Assembly (NCBI GenBank): GCA_036365455.1
Contig: JAWQUS010000011.1
Location: 4,298,001 to 4,362,000, forward strand
Source of the DNA: Macrosoma leucophasiata
Lineage: Eukaryota; Arthropoda; Insecta; Lepidoptera; Hedylidae
Direction of reading: 5' to 3'
Length of the DNA: 64,000 nt
Positions 32,057-44,000 of this stretch are shown in pieces. Within the stretch, counting starts at the first letter, position 1. Each line of letters opens with the position of its first letter. The notes beneath the pieces were generated by a model that saw only the letters and a list, made by a program, of their open reading frames with translations, was not told where the DNA came from and searched no databases. The position numbers were made by a program, and so were the translations under genes.

Positions 32057-35000
32057 CTGAAAGAAAATAGAATACGTTGAATGGTCATTAGGTAATGGCC
32101 AATGGGCAAAAATAGGTAATCGGGTCCCATTTTTGCCCACGTCTGTGAATCTCACCATAAGTGTAGACGACCCAGTTAGTCCAGCGGTGTGAGATGACCA
32201 TTTGATTCGAAGGGTCGCGGGTTCGATCCCCGCACCGGAACAAATATTTGTCTGGCCTGAATATTTGTTTCGGGTCTGGCTGTTTGTGTATGTGTTGTAT
32301 GTGTACAACGGCACCCACGACACAGGTTTATACCTACTGTGGGGCTGTGAGTGTAATAAGAAAATATAGAAGTATAAAAAAAAGATGCCTATCTACTTTG
32401 CTCAAAGTAAAGTACAGTGCTCAGCAATAAATATTGTACATCGATCCTAGGAAGGAGACTTCGTCTTATTTCGGATCTGTAGAGCGTTATCTCTTTCGCA
32501 CCGTACTTATTTGACGTTTGTCGTCAAATAAGTAAGTCACCCTTAGATTAAGTACCTATAGATGTAGCCAGCGTGTGGCCGCTCATGAGACAGCCATATG
32601 AAATCATGAGTGTTGCTAGTAAATAAAGTTTCCCAATTTTCTTCCTAATCATTTACTATAGTAAATCTCGGCAAGTTTTCATGTTAAACATTCCTAAGCA
32701 TTTTACTTTTATTCAGATTAGTTGAATTGTAACGAATTGATTGAATGATGAATTAAAACATGTGCATCTACCATTCAATTAATTCTATACATTTTTCTAT
32801 ACATATGCTGCGAATTGTGAATAATCTAGGGTCTAGATATTTCACAGCTCGCACTTTTAAACATCATCTACAGGGTATTATTTCTTTGGCCGCGATCTTA
32901 TAGATAGTTTATCAGAACGATTGCTGTATCGGGTAAGGCATTCAATATTTGCGTGTAAGTAATAGTTAAATAAAACTAACAGTTTCAGTGTGATTCAGTT
33001 CAAGAGTTATATGCTTCAATGTGTATTTTGTTCAATAGACATACATTATTTACTAATATCTGTTTACTTACGAATGAAAAGTGATGTCGTTTAAAGGCCT
33101 CGTTTCTGTACGGTTTATACAGGCTAAAATACTGCAACCACCTATTTTACTGCACACCTTATACACTAATCACTTAAATAATTGAGTCTTTTCTCATAAA
33201 TACCCAAAAACTTATTAATAATCGAAAACAATAAATAAATGCGTCTAAGATAGGTTATCTATTACGGCAATTGCGATGACAGATATTTGTTTGGCTAACT
33301 TCGTGAAGTTCGCCAAGCAAAAACCGGCACGCCGTAAGGGACAAAAGATACGATGCTCTATTTCAACTTTCTTATGTTCTGTGTATATAACTGTCTCACT
33401 TCCACAAAGCATATGGCGAACATGGCTACGTCTATAGGTACTTAGTCTAAGACGTCACCATTTTTTTCCAGTTTTGACCAATACCGGACTGTCAGTGCTT
33501 ACGAAGGCAGTGTGCAACAGAGATAACGCTGTACGAAGTCGAAACGAGCCGATCGTCTCTTTCGCAGGCTCGATGTGAAATATTAATTGTTGAGTAGGTA
33601 CTGTACGCTTAGAACTGTCAGTAAAGTTTGACAGTTCTAAGCATACTTTGCTGAAACTTAAGATCGAAGTTCGATGACTACGACTTTACTTTGAGCAAAG
33701 TACGTCTTTGAACTGTCAAAACCCATACTAAACTGACAGTTCTAAGCATACTTTGCTCAAAGTAGTGCGGTCTGTGAATCTCACCATAAGACTAAAGCTG
33801 TCCGTCCGTCTGTCACCAGGTTGTCTCATGAACCGTGATAGCTATTTATAATAATAAATAATATAATAAAGTGAGTTTATATATATTATTTATTTATTAT
33901 ATTATATTTATTTTTACCGTTTTTTAAAGATAATTGTAAACCGTCGTGCGCGTTTTGGATTCGCACTTGGCCCGTTTCTTAATTTTAAATCTACAAGTGG
34001 CAAACAAGCAGTTCACTATGGTTAGTACCTACATCGCAAAGTATGTGTACGTGTACTGCAGATGTAGACTATAGACATCTAAAGAAAGCTACGGTCTAAC
34101 CTTTACTTTGATGAGTCCTCGTTGACGTAGTCTGAACCGGCCGGCTGGCAATATAGCCGCAGTTTTCGCGGATATTTGTACACGCCCTGGCTGCAATCAT
34201 ATTAGAAAATATTAAATACTTACGGTCTTATTCATGAAAAGTTATAACACCTCTAAGAGCGCGCTATAGGTTTGCTTTAAGAAAAACGTTATTCATAATA
34301 GCATTTTAGCGCTAAAACACTATAAACCCACTATAAAGTTATAGAGGCCAGAACCCTACTTTATCAGTACTCTATGGATAAAAGAGGGCCGACATTCAAC
34401 AGCTGATTGTTGAAATTGATATTGGGCGCGTTCCATTAATCGACCACAACGACCGTAACGCCCTTTGTATTGTTCCACCTGAGGCCCGTGGTCGTCGCGA
34501 GCGGTCGTTTGACGTCATAAATAATGTCACTGTTCGCGACCGCATTGCGTCCACTCCGATCCACCAATATTTTGTGCTTTCACCAAAACGACAATTTATG
34601 GCAATTTCAGCGGTCTTGGTCGCGGTCGTTGCGGTCGATTAATGGAACGAAGCTAGGAATGACTTGTTAAGACTATATGTCACCTTTGACGTTGATTTTT
34701 TTCCTTTTTTTAGAAATAAGGTCATTTTCACACGACAATTTGGCGTGTTTGATCTCTTGTTGGATCCATCTGTCCACTGAATTCCTTGCAATGGCAACAT
34801 TTTGTCTATTAGCAGAATTTTATCTATCGAAGGTTTATAGAACCTATAAGAATAAATAATTTTAAAGAACGTTTGATAGGCTTAAAGAGCATTAACTAAT
34901 GAATGCTATAAACCTTCTATAAGCGTTTTTTATGCATAAGACCGTTATTTAATACTAACTGGCTGTTGCGTCTCGAAATTTTGTCCTTGTGCTCTTTATT

Positions 35001-38000
35001 TTTGATACAAAAGTAGCCTATGTCCTCTCTCAAGATTCGAGCGCATCTCCATGTTAAAGTCTTCTGGAGAATGGAAATGGTAATTATGGACCCGCAAAAA
35101 CGTTTTGGTTAACCCTAAGTTATTGAAGTAAGTATCAAAAAAATGTTATATTTTTTAAGGTAAAAAACAGAATACACCGTAATATTAAGTAAGTTAGTAT
35201 ACAGAAAGCGAGAAACGTCAGAAAAACAAATAACATAAAAGAGAGAGTACAGAGTTAACACCTGGGCCCACAAATGTATGGATCAGTATCATTCACCGTT
35301 CATCGCAATGGGCTCAGTGGTTTGGTCGTGAAAGCGCAGCAGATAGACAGATTTACCTAATTTCACATTAAATTTTATTCTAACACCCGACGAACGCGCC
35401 GTTTCTTCCCCCATCATTTTAATGCATGCATTTTTTTATGTTGGAAAGGTGGCAAGCAAGCATGCAGCTCACATTGTTAGTGAAGTGATAACCTATACCT
35501 AGATATCTACACAAAAACCAGAGGTCAAAATGCAGATGCGTTGCCACCATAGAGCAACATCGGAGGGGACTAGCCATATGCAGGCTTTCCCCTCTGTCAA
35601 AGTACAAGCCCAAATGGACCTGTACCTGTCGCCTTGATGTTTAAATGTGTGCGTGAAATTGTTTCTGTATTTTGTTAAAGTCAAGGTGTCCGTTTCGTAG
35701 TAATAGACGATTTTTGTAGAGTGCGTGTGTGTCGCACGCATTTCCCCCTGCGAATGACAGTGTTTTGCATCGGTAATACACGCTATGGCTACTCCCCTCC
35801 GGTCCGTCGCGACCGGCGGGCCGCGTTGCTCTATGGTTGCCACCCATGAGATCTAAGTTGTTATGTTTCTGTGATAGTTATTACGGGGCCATTACCATCT
35901 AACCGGAGCACGATAGTGCTGAAAACTACCATTTGGCGGCAGATAGGTACATTAGGTAATGCGGTGGTGCCTACGCCCTCGAGCTCGTGCACTGGAACTC
36001 TACCACCAGTACCTACCTAAGGTTATATACCTACATCTTATCATCTTCCATATGGTTTTTAATTTTTAGTTACAAGAATTTCCCGCATTCACTTGTCATT
36101 GGCATGAAGTAAATACATTGCCATACAAAGGAGAGAAAAAATAAATTAAAAACTTTAGATTTCATGAATATTAGTTACCTCGCTGGTAGTCTGCATCCTG
36201 CTGGCAGTGTTGACGGTGTCTCCCACCAGGCAGTAGCGCGGCTGACGCAGGCCTAACACCGTTGCCACCACCGGTCCCGAATGCACACCTGAAAAACATC
36301 CTAATCTGAAGACACGTGTTTACGAAGACGAGCTTGTTAAGCAGCTCTCCGGTGGCAATCACCGCGGAGACAACTGGGAATATATCCTCCTTCCTCTTGA
36401 CACTTTAATGCTTGTAATTTCTATAATAGTGGCTCTCAATCTTTTTTGAAAGAAACACTTCTATTTGGTGACAGATTTATTATGTAATGCGGTGGTGCCT
36501 ACACCGTCGAGCTCCTCCACGGACCTCCACCACCAGTTAAATACAGTTACTACTGTAACTGTAAGTGGTAGTACTACTGTATTTTACTCGCGTCGGGACG
36601 GACAATCCCATCTCCCACTAGCGGAAGAATTTTCTTCTCATCATCATCATCATCATCATTGCAGCCAAAAGACGTCCACTGCTGGACAAAGGCCTCCCCC
36701 AAAGAATGCCACAACGAACGGTCCTGGGCCGCCCTCATCCAACGATTGCCCGCGACCTTCACCAGGTCGTCGGTCCACCTCGTGGGGGTCCTACGCTTCG
36801 TCTTCCGGTACGCGGTCGCCACTCTAGAACTCTTCTGCCCCAACGGCCGTCAGTTCTGCGAGCTATGTGCCCTGCCCACTGCCACTTGAGTTTCGCTATT
36901 CGATGGGCTATGTCGGTTACTTTGGTCCTCATGCGGATCTCCTCATTTCTGATTCGATCTCGCAGGGTAACTCCGAGCATAGCCCTCTCCATCGCTCTCT
37001 GAGTGACCTTGAGCCTCCTTATGAGGCCCATAGTGAGCGACCACGTTTCTGTTCCGTATGTCATCACTGGCAACACACACTGGTCAAAGACCTTCTTCTT
37101 CAGACACTGCGGTGCTGATTTTCTTCTACTGGGAGAGAATTCCTCCGCAAGTGTAGTGAGTCGAGTCAGTCGACCGAACAATGGCGCGATGGGCAGCAAC
37201 GTCCCGCAATAAAACTACCTTCACTGCGATCGGAAATCAAGCGTGGCGATTATCTATATGCTCGGTTAGTCCAGCGGTGTGAATTGACTGTTTGATTCGA
37301 AGGGTCGCGGGTTCGATCCCCGCACCGGGACAAATATTTGTATGGCCAATATAAGGCTACGCAGGTTACGCTACATCACATTTCAACAGTGTGCGTGTGT
37401 GAGTACGTTCGTGTTTTATGTGCGGCCGTAGGTAGAGATAGGGTAAGTATGCATTGGGTGTGCAGTGTACATACTATTCGTACAAATTGAGGTAAACTTA
37501 TTTCTTAAATAAAGAATATTAAATACATAAACATGTAATTTCATTTCATGTATTATGATTAAAACTCGATTTCTAATCAGGGTGTTAGAGAGTGTGCATT
37601 ATTCCCGATATATGTTGTATATACTCCCCAAAAGGACGCACAACTCTGTTGTGGGCATCATCGGGGAACGCTTTTGTCCAGCTGTGGACGTCTTTTGGCC
37701 GTAATGATGATGAGGTATCACACCGATCAAGTCAATAATCGTACCGATAGTGAGCATAGGCAGCGTGGCCACGAGGTCGAGCGCAGCGCTGGCGGCGGAG
37801 GCAGCGGCGGCGTCGCTGCAGCGTGGCTTCGGCGCACCCGACACTACCATGTACACTGTGCCTACTGTCTCCACCTACAAATTCAAATTACCTTGATGAT
37901 TTTTTTTTTACTGGTGGTAAAGCTTCTGTGGTGGAGCTCGCGGGCGTAGGCACCACCGCATTACCTAATATACTTGCCGCTGAATGGTAGTGTTCAGCTC

Positions 38001-41000
38001 TATCGTGTTCCAGTCAGGTGACAATGTACGGCCCTGTAATTTCCGGCACAGAGGCATAAGATGTTATGTTATGTTTTCTTTATTTATAAAGGAGATGTTG
38101 CAAAAATGTATGGACCTCCGGCCATGTATTGTACACAATATCATTAAATAGGCAAAATCAGTATAAAAAAGTTTATACTGCATATTTTTACTTATTTAGC
38201 TTTGTTTGCAGTTACAAAATATTATTTGCAGTTAGAATTGCAACTTAAAACCAACATGGCGAATATGGCGGACGATGTCATTTTGACATTTTCATTTTTT
38301 AAATTGTTTTTTGATAATCTAGTACTTGGAGAAAAAAAATATTTTATAAATACTATCAAAATCGATTGATACCAAGCGTAGGCTGTATCGCCGCCATGTT
38401 GAACATAGTTGAAAATGATAAAATCGTTTGAATTAAATGTGGTTGTAACTCTAAAATATATTCTTGAATAAATTTACTGTATTTTTTTCGGATTCTTCTT
38501 TAATTTACACATTTTTTGAAGACGTGTACGAACCAGAGCCGAGCTCACAACATCTCCTTTAAATACCTACCACAATATTTCTTCAGATGATGGTTGACTG
38601 GTAGAGAATGCCACTAGGCATTATGTCCGCCCTTTGTTTTAACTTGTGTTCAATGTTAATTCAATGAAGAATAAATAAATGAGTCCTTAGGCCTCAGGAG
38701 TGGTAACGCATCTGCATTTTGACCTTGGTCTTTGTGGTGTCTATAGGCTGCAGTCATCACTTAACATCAATGTGAACTGCATGCTTGTTTGCCACTTGAA
38801 TTACATAAAAAAATTGTTATTTTCCCGTGCCGTAGAGAAAGTACAATAAATATGTACTCTGTATATATCCCGCGGCAGAACAATATGTCCTCAGTATTAA
38901 TAAGTATACCTACATATATATAAACATAACAGTAGGTAGGTAAACTTAAAAAAAAATACTTAAAATTATGATTGTCTTCAAACATAGAGCAACATCGCGC
39001 GACCGGTGGTCCGAGTTGCTTTATGTTTACAAATAATAAAAAAAAACATTAACTCCAAAACGCAAAAAATGATAGTGGGTAATTCACTAGACGTAAAACA
39101 GGTGGAGGTGGGTGGAAATCACTTAAAATTACCACTGTGACAAAAATGTGTGTGAGAAAACTAGGTATATATATATATTTTACTATAATTCTATACAAGT
39201 AACTGTAGGGTTGCCACCTCTTAATATAAAAAGCTGACTTGATTTTGTGCTTTTAAGAGCTGGTCATTATCTTATAGCCAAAAATTATATAGCCTTTTTA
39301 AGTCGGACGCGATTGATTCATGCGGATCTTCTCATTTCTGCTTCAATCTCGCAAGGAAACAAAGAACATAATAGCTGTCTCCTATGGTCTTTGGGTCGGA
39401 GGAACATTTCGATGAAAGGACCACTAGTAATTTACCTAGGTGGCGACTCCTCCGAATAACAACAAAACTTCGGATGAGTCGACCCCTACTATTTGTAAAG
39501 AGTGACATTTCATCCGCGGATAAGATACATTTCCGGATGAATTGTCACCTAAGTCACATTTTTACCTTATAAACCCTATGCTTATCGAGCAGCCTATCGA
39601 TCTGCGAGTACACGTCGTTCATGTAGGCCACGGTCTGCATCACGTTGGCACGCGTGCTCGCCTCTGGGAGCTGAAGTCCGCAGAACATTATCGTCACGCA
39701 GTCCAAACCCTGCACATGAAATAAATCGTAAGTACAGTATCCAAGTGAAGCGCGCATGGCCCCGCGGCTGGTGTACATCGCAAGCGATCTACTCGGTTGT
39801 GCGATACGGGTGCGGTCGGGTGTGTGATGGGTGACCGCTTGTGGCAAAACCTGAGGGATCTCGAAAGAAATCGTGCGTCGGAGGGCACCGCCGTTGGTCC
39901 CACCCCCACCAGCAGTCGTTGAACCGTGTTGGAGGACTTATGGGCGGTTTGAAAACATCCGATAGCGGATTGGCCACTAACCCGTATATCTACCGCCCTG
40001 AATTGGAGCAGCGTGGTGGAGTAAGCTCCAGGCCTACCCCCAAAAAGGGGAGAGACTCGCGCCCAGCAGTGGGACGTATCAAGGATTGCCCTTCTTATTA
40101 TTTACAATACCCTACAAGAAAAAACGAATACGTTAATAAGTAGTCGATTAATTCTTCTAGAATCTACATCAAAGATGGGATACCCAGAGATATTTACAGT
40201 GCCTAATATAGATAGACCATATGAGAGAGACGTAATTACATAGACTTAGGTACTTACATATACGCTTACACTCACTAGGTATAAACCTGTGTCGTGGGTG
40301 CACCCAGACCCGAAACAAATATCTGTAAGCCATACAAATATTTGTCCCGGTGCAGGGATCGAACCCGCGACCCTTCGAATCAAACGGTCATCTCACACCG
40401 CTGGACTAGCCGGGTCATCATATAGATTACCTAGTCACATTAATTGTGACGATACCAATAATCGACACAAATAAATTAATGGTTCACCTGAGAAGCCGAC
40501 ATAGGTGTTTTTCCATCCCTCAAATGATCAGCAATAGTTTTTGGTATCATCGAGTAAAGCAGCTGATCGCCCCGTTTCTTCCACTGGTCCCGCAGTCGAT
40601 GGGACTCTTCCAACGATTGGCACCTTTTTTCTGCATTCTCAAACAGCAATTCAAGGCGAGATACATGCTGCCAGCCTTCTAAAAGCATCTCCTTGGAGAG
40701 TCCGTGACCGTTCAAGTCATTCAAATATAAGCCGGCTGCTTGAAGTTCTGATATTTCGTTGAAGCTGTAAAAATAAGTTGATTTTATGAAGATTTAAATC
40801 TCGAGCATCCCCTAAATATCAGACATGACATTCATACCAAAAAGTTTCAAAATCATACGTATAATGTCATGTCCCGCCCATTTAGATAACAACTATCTAC
40901 ATTTCTGCAATTGCCATACCTCTAGCGCCTTACTCTGACCGGCCAATGAGGGCACGCCAGAGGTAAGAGACCTGATGTTCTGTCTGGCCGTACGACTGTA

Positions 41001-44000
41001 CGGCGGACGAACCGAAGTCAAGTTCTCTCGGAGGAACTCGAGATGATGGTAGAGGTTGGTGTCGCTACTCAACAACAGCTCGCCACAAGCTGCTCTGCCC
41101 TCTTATTATTACTTACACATATATAAGGTCCGAAAGAGATAACCTCTACAGACCCATAAGCCAAATTCTCCTTTCTAAGGTCGATGTGCAATATTTCTTG
41201 TTGGATACTATAAATGATCTGATAAAAATGGGATGCTACTTACATGGGACTACACAAAAATATTAAAGAATCAATTTCGTGCAGGAAATATATAGGGCCT
41301 TTCAGGAAAATAGCGCGTGCGCCCTGTGAACCGCGCCGGGTGTCGGCCACGGCTCGCGAGGAGCGCCAACGTATCAGCTCCAGTTCGAATATCATCGTTT
41401 GCATGCTGATCACCTGGAAATCATAATGATCGTATCAGTCCAAACATGTCTACTGCTGGCCCATGCTTCCCCATAAGGGGATATGCCATAATAATGCACG
41501 TTTGGCCTGCGAATCGATTTTACTCGTACATTGCACTACCCGCCGAAAAGAGAGAAATTCCACCCTCACGGCCTGGACACTTGGCAGTGCTCAACGGTGC
41601 GATTTTCACGTTATTTTCTGCCCAGAACGTGTAAATTGTGTAACGAACTTTCCTCTGAGGTGTTCCCTCGGTGCTACAATATGGGGTTCTTCAAAAATGG
41701 CGTCAAAAGAGTCCTTCAGGGCTGGCAGCGCGTTGGCAACTAACTTCTCCGGTGTTGCAAATGTTCATAGCCGACGGTGACCACTTTCCATCAGGTGGCC
41801 CGTTTGCTTGTCTGTCAACCTCCAGACAAAAAAGGGTTATAGGTTATATAATAATATATTAATTAATTGACATGGTATGAATATAGGTCGACTGGCGATG
41901 CCTCTGAGATAACGTTATTTTAACTTACCTTATCCCATGTAAACGGTACATTAGGTTTTCGTAGACGAAGTACGTCCGTAACACTAAGTGGGGACCTTTT
42001 AATGATATGGTATGGTCCTCCCCACGCTTCTATTATCTGAAAATAAACAACTAATGGTTAAGCGAAGCTGTAAGCTGTGTCAGAGGTCGCTGAAAACAAA
42101 CACTGCTGCGGGCGCGGATCGTGATCACCACGGGTTTGCGCTAAAGAAAGAAAAGAAAGAAAGAATAACACCTCACTGTTGTGTAGTGTCTTGGCGTTAA
42201 GGAAGCCTCGACCGCCACAACCTCTGTGGGATGTACAGTCTTATGACCGACGTCTAAAGGCTATGTTAAAACATAAAATCTAAAGATTTCAAAGTACAAG
42301 CGTTGTCATTCCTGTAGCCGTAAGCTGTTATGCCTCTGTGTTGGAAATTTCGGCACCGTATATTACCACCTGACTGAAACACGATCGCACTGAACTCAAC
42401 CATTTAGTATTATTTAAATAATATGGCTTAGTTCTTGCGGAGTTCTGGTTGGGTTCGAAACATGAATTTGATATTAAGTTCGCCGTTCGAAATTGATCAT
42501 ACCTTGTCCCCAGCTTTGACGATTTTCATTGTCCTGTCCAAAAGAACACCGAAAGGGAACAGCTGTAGCAGCAATGAAACTGGTATTTTTGGCAGCGGAC
42601 ATGGCAGAGACTTGCGTAGCGCAAGCGATTGTAGCTGAAATTGAAGGCATTATATATAGCTACGTAAGCACTGACAGTCCGATATTGGTCAAAACTTGAT
42701 CAAAATGGTCGACAAATATCAAATAGGTACGATGCGAAAGAAATAACGCTCTACGGATCCGAAATAACCACAAATTAGTTTTGCTGTGAAATAGAACTCA
42801 ACAAATTTTCTTTAGTACGGTAATCATTAATTTATTTATTCAAAGCTCTGGATCGGGTAAGAATTTTTGAAATCGGTGAAGTAGTTTTTGTGTGAAAACA
42901 TTAAAATACATTAAAAAAAAACAAATGTTTCCTCTTTATAATAATTAACACGTTCGTTTTCTTTAGACTGTGATATTAGCTGGTATCTATACTTATAATA
43001 AAACTGAAGAAGTGTAAATTCTGTACATTAAAAATATTGAAAAAATAAATACCAGGGGTTGTTACTAGATCGATACCGAACACAAATATGTGATTAGAAA
43101 AATTTTTGTCTGTCTGTCTGTCTTTTATTTTTAAAGAAAAAAAGAAAAAGACTCGAACTCGCGACCTACTGGGTATCTAGTCCAGCCGCTCTTCCAATTG
43201 AGCTACTGAAGCCCTGCCCGATTTGTCAAATCTTTCCTTCACATCTATTGCATTGCTTTATGGTAGCAGCAGCGCCATCTATTACCAACTATGCTAGTTA
43301 GGCAACCGATATAATAGACTTTTCAGTTTATTGAATATCGTAAAGAAGTCGCTTTTACCCTTAATAAATGTTTTTATATTATTTCGCATTAACACATGCT
43401 TGTGAAATATATTTTATTTTTAAAGAAAAATGGAAAGAAAAATTTGACTTCAGGCGAGACTCGAACTCGCGACCTACTGGGAATCTAGTCCAGCTTCTCT
43501 AGTAGTCTAGTTTCTTTAAAAATAAAATATATTTCACAAGCATGTGTTAATGCGAAATAATATAAAAACAATTGTCTGTCTGTCTGTTTGTTCAAGCATC
43601 ACAGAAAAACTACCGATCCGATTACAATGAAACTTGTATGATTATACTTTAACCTTTGGCGCACAACAGTGGGTACTTTTTATCCCGGAAAAATGTCTGT
43701 TTGTCTGTGTGTTTGTGCACGCTAATATCAGAAACGGCTTATTCGATTTGCAGTTTCACTCATATATTGTGGTAAGTTTCACTTAACATTTAATGTTTGT
43801 TTCATGTGAATCGGTTCCGAAATAAAAAAGTTATGTCAATTTAAAGAATCATATCGAATATTTTTAAGCTATTCTGTATCTTAGTTCTATCTTTTAGGGG
43901 GTTTCGTACCTAAAAGGAAAAAACGAACGGATTACTAATCCTCCGCTGTGTGTCTGTCTGTCCGTCCGTCCGTTTGTCTGTCACCAGCCTGTATCTCATA

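Noticed and set aside
34677..34859. 60-codon + frame in cyclase intron 12
   Set aside because: The - strand of the same stretch reads as the more protein-like transposon remnant.
36465..37212. Overlapping + strand open frames up to 120 codons
   Set aside because: They lie opposite the LINE reverse transcriptase remnant, whose minus-strand reading has the recognisable motifs.
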